The notes beneath the pieces were generated by a model, which searched no databases, was not told the origin of the DNA, and saw only the letters and a list, made by a program, of their open reading frames with translations. The translations under genes were made by a program, and so were the position numbers. Shown here piece after piece: positions 34,389-43,922 of a stretch of DNA of 64,000 nt; the first letter of the stretch is position 1, and every line of letters begins with the position of its first letter. This DNA comes from CAYWTS01 sp964461265 (lineage in GTDB: Bacteria; Bacteroidota; Ignavibacteria; Tepidaquicellales; OLB5): assembly GCA_964461265.1 (NCBI GenBank), contig CAYWTS010000006.1:22429-86428 (forward strand), in the 5' to 3' direction.

Positions 34389-36112
34389 AAAAAACTTTTA
34401 CATTTTTTATTATTAATTACTCAATACTTGTTATCAATGGTTTTACCCAGGTTCCGTTCAGCACTTCTCCCTCATGGACTTCAGCAGCTAATAATGAGTA
34501 TTCAACCGGTGCCGCATGGTGCGATATTAATAAAGATGGCTGGCTTGACCTTGTCATAGCAAACGGGAACGATATGTCAAGGCAGCGGCTGGCTGTATAT
34601 TATAATACAAACGGAACACTTCCCACATCACCGAACTGGCAATCAGCAGATATAGATTATCACGGTCATCTCAGTGTTGGTGATATTAACAAAGACGGCT
34701 TCCCTGATGTTGCAGTCTCGGTTTATATTGGTGCAGGCGGGTTCAGTACAAAAGGAAGGGTGAAAGTATATCTTAACAGTAACGGAACACTTTCATCCAA
34801 TCCTTCGTGGCTCTCCGGTGACTCGATGTATACATTCAGCTGCGCATTTGGCGATGCCGATAATGACGGCGACCTTGACCTCGCAGTTGCGTGCGGTGAA
34901 AGTTATGAACAGCGTTCAGAAAGAAACAGGATATATTACAACAATAACGGGACACTGAATACAATGCCCGGATGGACAAGCAATGAAATCGGTTACAGCT
35001 ATGACGTAACCTGGGCTGATTTCAACAATGACGGCAGGCTTGACCTCATATTTGCAAACGAAAGGGGACCAAATAAAATGTATCTGAATTACGGTGACTC
35101 GATTGGAAGAAGTGCTTACTGGACTTCAACCGACGCAAGCCAGTATGCTAATTCAATTTTTGCTGCTGATGTAAATAATGATTCCTATATTGAGGTAGCT
35201 GTTTCAGATAATAACCAGCTTGGCGGAACAGGCAAATTCAAAATTTATATGAATAATTCAGGTACGCTTGCAACAACTCCCATTTGGTCGTCTGCATGGA
35301 GCGGATACGGCTCGGGTATAAATTTAGCAGATATCGATTTCGATAACGACGTTGATTTAATCGGCGGCGGGTGGTGGTCTGCATGCAGAATTTATCAAAA
35401 CACAGGCGGTACGTTCAATACTAATCCGCAGTGGACATCCTCAACAAATAGCGTTGTGGAAGCCATAGTTTTCGGCGATATGGATAACGATGCATTAGAT
35501 ACCGTTAACACCCAGTTCACAGGAAACGGAACAAGAAAATTATTTTACCTTGCAAGAAAACCTGTCCAGAAAATAGTCAGGATTTATATTGGAAACGATA
35601 CAGCTACTTATAACCAGTATTCCTGCGATTTAGAAAACGGGTGGATATGTTTTGCTTCTGCACCACCAAATGCAGCAAATATTCTAATAAAAACAATCTG
35701 CTCTCATGACCTAGATTTCGCAATCAGCAACTGGGATCCCAATATTGGTAACTATGTATTTAAAAATACTACTGTTGTAGACATTCCGGTTATTAGTTCA
35801 GAAGTTCCCGTAGATTTTGTTCTTTACCAAAACTATCCAAATCCGTTCAATCCGGTAACGAAGATAAGATTCAGCATCCCGGTTGTAGTGAACAGCCGCG
35901 GCCGTTCGATACCAATACACCTGAAAATTTACGACATCCTCGGTCAGGAAATTACAACACTTGTTAACGAACCCCTGAAACCCGGCACTTACGAAGTGGA
36001 TTGGAATGCAAGTAATTATGCCGGCAGCGTATATTTTTATTCATTAATTCTAGGTGACCCTTCGACTTCGCTCAGAGTAATTGAAACAAAAAGTATGGTT
36101 TTAATTAAGTAA
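34385..36112 (+). CDS. Secreted FG-GAP/VCBS-repeat protein with type IX sorting domain
   Basis: After a signal-like N-terminus come about seven repeats with calcium-binding cores such as DINKDGWLDLVIAN, DINKDGFPDVAVS, DADNDGDLDLAVA and DFNNDGRLDLIFAN, forming a beta-propeller similar to integrin alpha and VCBS proteins. A C-terminal sorting domain follows (LYQNYPNPFNPVT...SVYFYSL...SMVLIK). Function is probably adhesion or scaffolding at the cell surface. It is translationally coupled to the M14 carboxypeptidase (ATGA overlap). Near its end, GDPSTSLRVIE is encoded by a degenerate palindromic repeat (36053-36078). Confidence 0.88.
   Translation: MKKTFTFFIINYSILVINGFTQVPFSTSPSWTSAANNEYSTGAAWCDINKDGWLDLVIANGNDMSRQRLAVYYNTNGTLPTSPNWQSADIDYHGHLSVGDINKDGFPDVAVSVYIGAGGFSTKGRVKVYLNSNGTLSSNPSWLSGDSMYTFSCAFGDADNDGDLDLAVACGESYEQRSERNRIYYNNNGTLNTMPGWTSNEIGYSYDVTWADFNNDGRLDLIFANERGPNKMYLNYGDSIGRSAYWTSTDASQYANSIFAADVNNDSYIEVAVSDNNQLGGTGKFKIYMNNSGTLATTPIWSSAWSGYGSGINLADIDFDNDVDLIGGGWWSACRIYQNTGGTFNTNPQWTSSTNSVVEAIVFGDMDNDALDTVNTQFTGNGTRKLFYLARKPVQKIVRIYIGNDTATYNQYSCDLENGWICFASAPPNAANILIKTICSHDLDFAISNWDPNIGNYVFKNTTVVDIPVISSEVPVDFVLYQNYPNPFNPVTKIRFSIPVVVNSRGRSIPIHLKIYDILGQEITTLVNEPLKPGTYEVDWNASNYAGSVYFYSLILGDPSTSLRVIETKSMVLIK
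36053..36078. repeat. Degenerate palindromic repeat inside the FG-GAP protein gene
   Basis: GGTGACCCTTCGACTTCGC and the following CTCAGAGTAA resemble a repeat widespread in environmental genomes (GGTGACC...GGTNACC hairpin). It adds about nine residues to the loop before the last sorting-domain strand. The palindrome is weak. Confidence 0.45.
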
Positions 36113-36169
36113 CTTTTTGATAATTTTTAAACTTCAGTATATTACTGTTAATTTGTTATAATATAAACG

Positions 36170-36679
36170 ATGACCGAAAAGCTAAAACAAGAATTTATTA
36201 TCCTGTTCGAGGAATTTAAAAAAAAGTTCGGTGAGTTCCTGCGTTTTGAAAAATTACTCAGAAAGTTTTACAAAGATACCGATTCAAAAACTTACCTGAT
36301 GCTCAGTTTTCTTAATGCGTATGCCGATTCAATGGAAGACAGGATGAACCTTGACGATATAATTATCACGGAGCGAGACGATAAGGTTGGTGTATTTGCC
36401 GGGATGTTAAGAAATTTCGTAAAGAATAAATATCTCATCGTACAGGAAGATACCGATATGCTGACTGACATGCAGGATATTTTTTCATCTGTTTCAAAGG
36501 AACTTCAAATACATATCGGTGATAAAAATACTCCTGCAAAATACAGCATATTTGAACACGAAATAAACAAAGCAATAGAAAATTTCCAAACCAGAACCCG
36601 CGACCTGAAAACCGGGCTAACTAAACTGAAAAAAGACTACAAAAAACTTCTGGAACTATATAATTCGTTTATCAATTAG
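36170..36679 (+). CDS. Hypothetical coiled-coil protein
   Basis: I do not recognise this 169-residue protein. It is almost wholly helical, with charged helices at both ends (KLKQEFIILFEEFKKKFGEF; DLKTGLTKLKKDYKKLLELY) and no signal peptide, so it is probably cytoplasmic. A terminator-like hairpin follows at 36712-36738. Its neighbours on both sides have unrelated jobs. Confidence 0.6.
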   Translation: MTEKLKQEFIILFEEFKKKFGEFLRFEKLLRKFYKDTDSKTYLMLSFLNAYADSMEDRMNLDDIIITERDDKVGVFAGMLRNFVKNKYLIVQEDTDMLTDMQDIFSSVSKELQIHIGDKNTPAKYSIFEHEINKAIENFQTRTRDLKTGLTKLKKDYKKLLELYNSFIN

Positions 36680-36711
36680 ATCGGTTCCCGTTTAAATGCC
36701 CCTGTAAAATA

Positions 36712-36738
36712 AAATTCCTGTTTTTTCAGCGGGAATTT
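36712..36738 (+). terminator. Terminator-like hairpin
   Basis: AAATTCC (36712-36718) pairs with GGAATTT (36732-36738), followed by a T-rich stretch. It ends the 36170-36679 gene. Confidence 0.5.
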
Positions 36739-36758
36739 CTTTTCTGTGTTCATTTTCC

Positions 36759-36766
36759 TAACTTTG
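36759..36766 (+). promoter_or_regulatory. -7 box touching the start of the 36770 gene
   Basis: TAACTTTG matches TAnnTTTG with 3 nt before the ATG at 36770. It predicts a leaderless mRNA if used. Confidence 0.5.
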
Positions 36767-36769
36767 TAT

Positions 36770-37759
36770 ATGCAGCACGAATTTCCTGAACCAGTTGGTT
36801 CGTTCAAAGCTTTTACAAATAAACTTATTGATTATGCAGGACTATTCCCCCCTGCAGGCTTAAGTCTTACCCAGGCATTTCACAATTTCCTGTTTTACAA
36901 AATTAGCCCATATTCATGGATGCTTTCTAACTTTATCTGTCCCGCCGGCAAATTAAACGAACTGACAGAATTAATGAAACACATTGAAGACGATAACACA
37001 GCCATAATACCTGTTTCGATACTTGGCTCCGGTACAGATGACCCAAGAAAACTCTACGAAAAAAATGATACTGACTTAACAGCAATTAATACATTTCATG
37101 AAACTTCTTCTGCCAAGGCATCAATCGACGCATTTGAAATACGTTTACCAGCTGTTTTATTTACGGATAAGAGTGGGAGCAGTATACTCGACGTGCTTGA
37201 TAAAATAAATTATTTGATTCAGGATTCGCTGAAAAAAGAAATTCCGTGTTACTTTGAAGCGTCAATTACAGGTAATTTCAATTTCTGTATATCAAAGCTT
37301 GCAGAAGCAGTTGCTATACATAATATGAAAGGATATAAAAGCGGTTTAAAGCTCAGGACCGGAGGAACGGAAGCATCTTCATTCCCTTCGGTTGATGAAG
37401 CTGCTCATACTATTTACACTTGTCTTGAACAGGCAATACCTATGAAATGCACTGCCGGATTGCATCATCCCATCAGGCATTATAACGAAACTGTATCAGC
37501 TAAAATGCACGGATTTCTGAATATCTTCGGTGCTGGTATTCTTGCTTATACACATAAGCTTGAATTATCTAAAATTAAAGAGATACTTGAGGACGAGTAT
37601 AGCTATAATTTCGATTTTACTCCTGATAGTTTTAAATGTAATACGATTACCGCAAATGAAGAAAATATCCGTGAAGCACGTGAAAAGTTTATGATTTCAT
37701 TCGGAAGCTGCAGCTTCGATGAGCCGATTGATGATTTGAAAACAATAGAGTTGCTGTAA
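36770..37759 (+). CDS. Conserved protein of unknown function next to fumarylacetoacetase
   Basis: Starting at MQHEFPEPVG (36770), 329 residues. I do not recognise a named family. It looks like a soluble alpha/beta barrel-like protein with motifs FPPAGLSLTQAFHNF, KLRTGGTEASSFPS, MKCTAGLHHPIRHYN and MHGFLNIFGAG; the Lys/Arg-Thr-Gly-Gly and His-His segments could form an active site. It is followed after 75 bp by fumarylacetoacetase, so it may act in aromatic amino acid breakdown. The function is inferred from position only. Confidence 0.65.
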   Translation: MQHEFPEPVGSFKAFTNKLIDYAGLFPPAGLSLTQAFHNFLFYKISPYSWMLSNFICPAGKLNELTELMKHIEDDNTAIIPVSILGSGTDDPRKLYEKNDTDLTAINTFHETSSAKASIDAFEIRLPAVLFTDKSGSSILDVLDKINYLIQDSLKKEIPCYFEASITGNFNFCISKLAEAVAIHNMKGYKSGLKLRTGGTEASSFPSVDEAAHTIYTCLEQAIPMKCTAGLHHPIRHYNETVSAKMHGFLNIFGAGILAYTHKLELSKIKEILEDEYSYNFDFTPDSFKCNTITANEENIREAREKFMISFGSCSFDEPIDDLKTIELL

Positions 37760-37762
37760 CGA

Positions 37763-37800
37763 GTGCTTATCGAGCACGCATGTCTGCTCGGAGAGCAGAC
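37763..37800. repeat. Two adjacent hairpins between the 36770 gene and fahA
   Basis: GTGCT-5nt-AGCAC (37763-37777) and GTCTGCTC-GGA-GAGCAGAC (37782-37800, perfect) lie side by side. They are REP-like or may act as a processing or attenuation site between two genes of one unit. Confidence 0.6.
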
Positions 37801-37834
37801 GTTACGCTCATTATCTTAAAATTATTTAATAATA

Positions 37835-39091
37835 ATGAAATCATTCATACAATATAACCCCGACTCACATTTCCCTATCGAAAACCTTCCGTATTGTGTC
37901 TTTAAACCCAAGTCTGGCGGCGCAATACGGACAGGAACAGCAATCGGAGATTACATACTTGACCTTTCGGTGCTGGAAGAGAAAGGTTTTTTCAAAAATA
38001 CTGATGTTGGAAACAGAAAGATTTTTTCAAACAACTTTCTGAACGAATTTATGTCGCTCGGCAGACCTGTTTGGAAACAGGTCAGAATAATTTTACAGGA
38101 TATTTTAAGCTGTGATAGCCATGTATTAAAACAAAATGAACAGCTTAAACAAAAGGCATTAGTAAAAATAAGCGATGCAGTTTTATGCATGCCTGTTGAA
38201 ATAGGAGACTATACCGATTTTTATTCATCAAAAGAACATGCAACAAATGTTGGTATTATGTTCCGCGGTAAAGAAAACGCATTAATGCCCAACTGGCTTC
38301 ATCTGCCTGTAGGGTACCATGGTCGGGCAAGCTCTGTTGTTCTGAGCGGAACCGATATTCACCGCCCGCAAGGGCAAACTAAAGCGGATAATGAAACCAT
38401 ACCAAAGTTCGGACCAACCAAACAGCTTGATTTTGAGCTTGAAATGGGATTTTTGGTAGCAAAGGGTAACGAGCTTGGCAAACCTATTCCTATTGATGAA
38501 GCATACGAACATATCTTCGGATTTGTGCAAGTTAATGACTGGAGTGCAAGGGACATTCAGAAATGGGAATATCAGCCGCTGGGTCCATTCCTTGCAAAAA
38601 ATTTTGCTACATCAATTTCACCGTTTGTTGTCACAATGGAGGCGTTAGAACCATTCCAATGTAAGGCACCTGAACAAATACCCGAACCGCTTACATATTT
38701 AAAAGAAAAAAACAGATACACGTATGACATTAACCTTGAGGTTTCATTAACCACTGAACAACAAAGGGAACCGTATTTAATCTGTAAATCTAATTTCAAA
38801 CATTTATACTGGACAATCAGCCAGCAGCTTGCACACCACACAATAACAGGCTGCAATCTGAAAACGGGTGATTTATGTGCATCGGGAACAATCAGCGGAC
38901 TAACGGAAAATTCATATGGTTCTATGCTTGAGCTAGCATGGAAAGGTGAAAAACCAATAAAGCTGCCTTCAGGGGAAGAAAGAAAATTCCTTGAAGACGG
39001 TGATGAAGTAATAATATCCAGCTATTGCCAGGGTGATGGTTACCGTGTGGGATTTGGAGAGGTAAAGGGAAAAATTTTACCAGCGGTTTAA
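37835..39091 (+). CDS. fahA: Fumarylacetoacetase
   Basis: FahA hydrolyses fumarylacetoacetate to fumarate and acetoacetate, the last step of tyrosine/homogentisate breakdown. The family's metal and active-site motifs are present: GDYTDFYSSKEHATNVGIMF, PVGYHGRASS, LDFELEMGF and VNDWSARDIQ. The 418-residue length is normal. It follows the 36770 gene by 75 bp across two hairpins. Homogentisate dioxygenase and maleylacetoacetate isomerase are not in the window. Confidence 0.95.
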   Translation: MKSFIQYNPDSHFPIENLPYCVFKPKSGGAIRTGTAIGDYILDLSVLEEKGFFKNTDVGNRKIFSNNFLNEFMSLGRPVWKQVRIILQDILSCDSHVLKQNEQLKQKALVKISDAVLCMPVEIGDYTDFYSSKEHATNVGIMFRGKENALMPNWLHLPVGYHGRASSVVLSGTDIHRPQGQTKADNETIPKFGPTKQLDFELEMGFLVAKGNELGKPIPIDEAYEHIFGFVQVNDWSARDIQKWEYQPLGPFLAKNFATSISPFVVTMEALEPFQCKAPEQIPEPLTYLKEKNRYTYDINLEVSLTTEQQREPYLICKSNFKHLYWTISQQLAHHTITGCNLKTGDLCASGTISGLTENSYGSMLELAWKGEKPIKLPSGEERKFLEDGDEVIISSYCQGDGYRVGFGEVKGKILPAV

Positions 39092-39188
39092 ATTTAACCA
39101 TCCTCAGACCTGACAGGTTTTAAATTGATTTTTGTTCCCAGTATGGTAATATAAGATAAAATTAAACTTACAAAAACCAATAAGGTTT

Positions 39189-40715
39189 ATGATAAACAAA
39201 TTAAAATCAATCGAAAGTTACAAATTCCTTATACTGTTAACCATTCTCTACCTTCCTCTGCAATTAATTACAGGGTTAAACTATCCGCTTTTCAGAGACG
39301 AACTGTATTATTTAACAAGCACTTCTCACCTCTCGTTTGGTTACGTTGACCACCCTCCGCTTTCAATATTTCTGCTTACCGTCTGGAAATTTATTTTCGG
39401 TTCATCACAGATTTCGGTAAGAATTTTACCGGCACTATGTGGAGCTGCAGTAATCTGGATTACTGCACTTACAACAAAAGAGATGGGCGGTTCTAAAGTA
39501 CCGCAAATGCTAGCAGCACTTTGTGCCTTCCTGGCAGCTTCATGGCTATCTATGTGCAGTTACTATTCTATGAACAGTTACGATTTAGTATTCTGGAGCC
39601 TGCTGTTTCTTATACTCATAAAAATACTGAACACCGGCGATAATAAACTCTGGATAAACTTCGGAATTATTGCAGGCATAGCTTTATTAAACAAGATAAG
39701 TATTTTATTTTTATTGTTTTCGGTGTTTGCAGGAATGTTAATTTTCAGGCGTGACCAATTCACATCAAACAAATTCTGGTTTGGTTACATTCTAGCCGGT
39801 ATAATATTTCTGCCTTATGTCATATGGCAATTCTTTAACAACTTCGCCACACTCGAATTCATCAGGAATGCGTCTGCTTACAAGATATCGAATACCTCGA
39901 TTGTCGGTTTCTACAACAAACAGGTTTTTGCCTTTTCGCTTTTCATTTCAGTTATATGGCTGGCTGGACTATTTACTATGCTATTATCAAATCAGCTTCG
40001 TAAATACAGAGTTATATCGGTTATTTATATTATTATTCTGGCAATACTGCTGATTCAAAAAAGTAAACCGTATTACCTTTATGTAATATACAGTCCATTA
40101 ATTGCTGCGGGCTCAATAATGTTTTGCAAATATGTATACGAGAGAAAGAAATATTTATTTAACATTTTCATAGTGCTTTTAGCAGCTATGGCACTTGTAA
40201 CAATGCCTGTGGCTATTCCCGTTTTATCACCCCAGGATTACGTAAAATATTCCGAAGCATCGGGTATTAAACCGGATGTTGGTGAAAACCGGCAGCAGAG
40301 TATCCTGCCCCAGTTTTTCGCTGACCGTTTCGGATGGAGGGAACTGACGGAAAAGGTTGTATCGGCTTATAATACACTTACACAGGAAGAAAAAAATCAT
40401 TGTGCAATATACGGGCAGAACTACGGTGAAGCCGGTGCTGTGGATTATTACGGAAAAGAATACGGACTCCCTCCTGCTATATCCGGACATAATAGCTACT
40501 GGTTTTGGGGATACGGAGGTGATTCTGTGAACGTAGTAATAGTAGTAGGCGGTGATGAAAACAAAGCAAAAGAATTGTTTGAGGAAGTTACTTTGTTCGC
40601 CATTCATTCACATCCCCTTGCAATGCCCGATGAAAACAACATACCGATATATATAGCCAGGAAGCCGAAGATACCGATGAAAGAAATCTGGAATATGGTG
40701 AGGTTTTATATTTAA
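39189..40715 (+). CDS. GT39-like (ArnT/PMT type) integral membrane glycosyltransferase
   Basis: A 508-residue protein with about eleven membrane helices. The first periplasmic loop has LFRDELYYLTSTSHLSFGYVDHPPLSIF; the Asp-Glu and Asp-His-Pro-Pro residues are the hallmark of GT39/ArnT-like enzymes, which use polyprenyl-phosphate sugars. The C-terminal ~150 residues are soluble. Its acceptor is unknown. It is followed 2 bp later by an esterase gene, with the terminator at 41462-41481 ending the pair. Confidence 0.82.
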   Translation: MINKLKSIESYKFLILLTILYLPLQLITGLNYPLFRDELYYLTSTSHLSFGYVDHPPLSIFLLTVWKFIFGSSQISVRILPALCGAAVIWITALTTKEMGGSKVPQMLAALCAFLAASWLSMCSYYSMNSYDLVFWSLLFLILIKILNTGDNKLWINFGIIAGIALLNKISILFLLFSVFAGMLIFRRDQFTSNKFWFGYILAGIIFLPYVIWQFFNNFATLEFIRNASAYKISNTSIVGFYNKQVFAFSLFISVIWLAGLFTMLLSNQLRKYRVISVIYIIILAILLIQKSKPYYLYVIYSPLIAAGSIMFCKYVYERKKYLFNIFIVLLAAMALVTMPVAIPVLSPQDYVKYSEASGIKPDVGENRQQSILPQFFADRFGWRELTEKVVSAYNTLTQEEKNHCAIYGQNYGEAGAVDYYGKEYGLPPAISGHNSYWFWGYGGDSVNVVIVVGGDENKAKELFEEVTLFAIHSHPLAMPDENNIPIYIARKPKIPMKEIWNMVRFYI

Positions 40716-40717
40716 TT

Positions 40718-41380
40718 ATGAGCATAAAAGAACATCATACTCAAGTAACCAAGACTGCACGCTACTATACTTCCGGAGAACTCAATTCACAAACAAAAAA
40801 TGTATTGATAGTTCTCCACGGTCACCGCCAGCTTGCTGGTGAGTTCATTAAAACTTTCACGGAACTTACTGAAAAAGGATATTATGTTATCGCTCCCGAA
40901 GGACTTTCAAAATTCTATTTAAAAGGCGATTACGGTGACATAGGTGCAACATGGATGACAAAAGAAGACAGGCAGAACGAGATAAATGATTATGTAAATT
41001 ACCTTGATAATCTATACAAAGCTGAAATCAGGGATATACAGCAAAAATATAATTACAAAGTAACAGCGTTAGGATTTTCACAGGGTGCCGCAACACTTTC
41101 ACGCTGGCTTGCTTATGGCAAATCTAGGGTGGATAAAGCTATATTCTGGTGCGGTAATCTTGCACATGACCTTGACTATTCGGTAAAAAGCAATCTTCAC
41201 AAAGCTGAGCTGTTAATAGTATACTCGGATAATGACCCGTATTTAACCATTAATTTTATGGAATCACACATAAAGATGCTAAAGGATAACGGGTTAAATC
41301 CAAAAACATACATGTTTAGCGGTGTGCATGAAATTAATATGAATCTGTTAAACAATGCTTGTGTCCTATACTACATCTGA
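40718..41380 (+). CDS. Alpha/beta-hydrolase, carboxylesterase/phospholipase type
   Basis: A 220-residue hydrolase with VLIVLHGHRQ (oxyanion region), nucleophile Ser in LGFSQGAATLSRW, acid Asp in YSDNDPY and base His in SGVHEIN. It has no signal peptide, so it acts in the cytoplasm. Members hydrolyse small esters or lysophospholipids, and the substrate is unknown. It is probably co-transcribed with the GT39-like gene 2 bp upstream. Confidence 0.82.
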   Translation: MSIKEHHTQVTKTARYYTSGELNSQTKNVLIVLHGHRQLAGEFIKTFTELTEKGYYVIAPEGLSKFYLKGDYGDIGATWMTKEDRQNEINDYVNYLDNLYKAEIRDIQQKYNYKVTALGFSQGAATLSRWLAYGKSRVDKAIFWCGNLAHDLDYSVKSNLHKAELLIVYSDNDPYLTINFMESHIKMLKDNGLNPKTYMFSGVHEINMNLLNNACVLYYI

Positions 41381-41461
41381 TGGAATATCATAATTTAATC
41401 TCAATTGAATATATTCCCTATTAAACTTATTTTCGTAACACATAAAACCGCTTAATAGCAT

Positions 41462-41481
41462 AACCCGCCATTTAGCGGGTT
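41462..41481 (+). terminator. Rho-independent terminator
   Basis: AACCCGC-CATTTA-GCGGGTT followed by TAATTTTCT lies between the esterase gene and the helicase gene. Confidence 0.7.
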
Positions 41482-41511
41482 TAATTTTCTAACTTCTCAG
41501 CTTCTTAACTA

Positions 41512-43707
41512 TTGAATATCAAAAAAGATTTAAATCCTCAGCAAATAGCAGCAGTCGAACAGCTTGAAGGTCCCTGCATGATAGTAGCAGGTGCTGGCAG
41601 CGGTAAAACACGTGTGCTTACCTATAAAATTGCTTACCTGATAGATTCGGGTATAAGCCCGTATGAAATACTCGCTCTCACTTTCACTAACAAAGCTGCT
41701 AATGAGATGAAGGATAGGATTTTTAAGCTTGTTGGTAAAAATGCAGGCCATATCTGGATGGGAACTTTTCATTCGATATTTGCAAGAATACTGCGTGCCG
41801 ATGCTAAATATATAGGCTTTGACAGGAATTTTTCGATTTACGATGACCAAGATAGTAAAAAGCTGGTAGAAGATATTATGAAGGAACTCCACTTTAACAC
41901 CGAAAACTCAAAATCCGAAGCCGTAAGGGCAACAATTTCCAATCTGAAAAACAAGCTGATACTGCATGAAGATTATACCAGCATGGTGACTAATCCGTTT
42001 GAGAAAATGGTATCGAGGGTTTACAGCGAGTATCAGCTACGCCTGACTAAAAACAATGCAATGGATTTTGATGACCTGCTTATTAACCCGATACTGCTTT
42101 TCCACGTTAATAATGATGTTTTAGCTAAGTATCAAAACCGGTTTAAATTTATACTGGTAGATGAATACCAGGATACAAACCGTGCACAGTACCAGATAAT
42201 AAAAATGCTGTCCGGCAGTCATGGAAATATTACAGTTGTCGGCGATGATGCACAGAGCATCTACCGCTGGCGGGGAGCAGAAATTGAGAACATACTGAGC
42301 TTCGAACAAGATTTTGAGAAATGCAAAACTTTTAAGCTTGAACAAAACTACCGCTCAACCAAAAAAATACTTTCATTTGCAGATGAAGTAATAAAAAACA
42401 ATAAAAGGCAGATTCACAAAACACTGTTTACCGAAAACCATGAGGGAGATGAGGTAGTTTTGTGGGAAGTATTTACCGATAGAGACGAATCGGCAATGAT
42501 TATTAAATGGATAATGGACGAAATTCACAAGCTTAAGCTGAACTTTAAGGATTTTGTAATACTTTACAGAACCAATGCACAGTCAAGAGTGCTTGAGGAT
42601 GCTCTCAGAACGAATTCAATTCCCTATATTATAGTCGGCGGTGTAAAATTCTACCAGCGAAAGGAAATAAAAGACGTGCTTGCTTACCTGAAGCTTTTAG
42701 TAAATAACCGTGACGATGAGGCAACAACACGGGTATTGAAACTAAGAGAAGGCATCGGTGAGCAGACAGTGGAAAAGCTTAAGCGTTACGGAAAGGATAA
42801 CAATCTTACATTATGCGAAGCTTTGTTTGAAATAATTAAAGACCGTGCTGAATTCATTCGTGCCGGCAGAATTGCAGGTGAACTTTCACGGCTCGCTTCA
42901 CTTATCGAAAAATACAGGCAGGTTAAACAGGAACTCTCTCCCGGTGAGCTTGTCAGAAGTCTTGTTGATGAGCTTGGAATGATACGGGCATTTAGGAACC
43001 AGGGTACCGAAGAAGCTCTTGAAAGAATGTATAATGTGCAGGAACTGCTTTCGGGAATAACGGAATATACCGATAAAACCGAAAATCCAACACTGGAGGG
43101 ATTCCTGCAGGAAGTGAGTCTTATTACCGATATAGATACTTACGATGATAAAAAGAATGCCGTTACGCTTATGACTATGCATTCAGCAAAAGGACTTGAA
43201 TATCCTGTTGTATTTATTACAGGACTTGAGGAAGGTTTATTTCCCCTCTCAAGCTCAACGCTTTCGCTTGAGGAACTTGAAGAAGAACGCAGGTTGTTTT
43301 ATGTAGCTATTACGCGTGCAATGAAAAAGGTTTACATGACCTATGCTTTGCAGCGTTACCGCTTCGGGTCAATGAGTTACCAGATGAAATCAAGATTTCT
43401 GAACGAAATTGATTTAACTAAGCTGCATTATAATAAGCAAATGTCACACCGCAGAAAACGTATTGTCCAGGAAGAAGGTTCCTCTATCAGGTATGAATAT
43501 TATGATAACGATACCGACTTGAATGAAGATATATTCAACCCGAATGCAGGGCTTCGTAAGGGCAGTGTAGTTTACCACAATAACTTCGGAAAAGGAAAGG
43601 TTTTAGAGCTTTCCGGTAAAGGCGATAACCGCAAAGCACAGATTAAGTTCGATAAGGCAGGGGTGAAAAACATTATCCTTAAGTATGCTAACCTTAGACA
43701 GGGATAG
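41512..43707 (+). CDS. pcrA: UvrD/PcrA/Rep-type DNA helicase
   Basis: A 731-residue superfamily 1A helicase that unwinds DNA 3'-5' in repair and clears replication conflicts. Walker A AGAGSGKTRVL, Walker B DEYQDTNRAQY, motif III GDDAQSIYRWRGA, motif IV/V EQNYRSTKK, VTLMTMHSAKGLEYPVVF and motif VI EEERRLFYVAITRA are all present. The C-terminal ~45 residues (GSVVYHNNFGKGKVLELSGK) match the Tudor-like tail of PcrA. Translation appears to start at a TTG (41512), since it gives the normal NxxQxxAV N-terminus and no ATG lies nearby. It has no partner genes. Confidence 0.96.
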   Translation: MNIKKDLNPQQIAAVEQLEGPCMIVAGAGSGKTRVLTYKIAYLIDSGISPYEILALTFTNKAANEMKDRIFKLVGKNAGHIWMGTFHSIFARILRADAKYIGFDRNFSIYDDQDSKKLVEDIMKELHFNTENSKSEAVRATISNLKNKLILHEDYTSMVTNPFEKMVSRVYSEYQLRLTKNNAMDFDDLLINPILLFHVNNDVLAKYQNRFKFILVDEYQDTNRAQYQIIKMLSGSHGNITVVGDDAQSIYRWRGAEIENILSFEQDFEKCKTFKLEQNYRSTKKILSFADEVIKNNKRQIHKTLFTENHEGDEVVLWEVFTDRDESAMIIKWIMDEIHKLKLNFKDFVILYRTNAQSRVLEDALRTNSIPYIIVGGVKFYQRKEIKDVLAYLKLLVNNRDDEATTRVLKLREGIGEQTVEKLKRYGKDNNLTLCEALFEIIKDRAEFIRAGRIAGELSRLASLIEKYRQVKQELSPGELVRSLVDELGMIRAFRNQGTEEALERMYNVQELLSGITEYTDKTENPTLEGFLQEVSLITDIDTYDDKKNAVTLMTMHSAKGLEYPVVFITGLEEGLFPLSSSTLSLEELEEERRLFYVAITRAMKKVYMTYALQRYRFGSMSYQMKSRFLNEIDLTKLHYNKQMSHRRKRIVQEEGSSIRYEYYDNDTDLNEDIFNPNAGLRKGSVVYHNNFGKGKVLELSGKGDNRKAQIKFDKAGVKNIILKYANLRQG

Positions 43708-43799
43708 AAATAAAAATTTAAAGGTCAAAATTAAAAATTACATTTCAACATTCAAAGTTTACAGAAGCTAAGAAAGTAGAGACTTCTGAAAAACCCTTG

Positions 43800-43823
43800 A
43801 ACAAGGGGTTGCAATCCCTTGTT
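43800..43823. repeat. Hairpin between convergent helicase and epimerase genes
   Basis: AACAAGGG-8nt-CCCTTGTT is a perfect 8-bp stem. A related ACAAGGGG/CCCTTGTT arrangement occurs at 21330-21375. It may terminate both genes or be a repeat. Confidence 0.5.
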
Positions 43824-43922
43824 TGGGGTGTTATGTAGTAAAATTGATTTTTATAAAAAGTTTTTTAGCAGTTATAAAGCAATAACTTTCAATTTTAAAT
43901 TGCAACAATGAAGTTTTAATTT

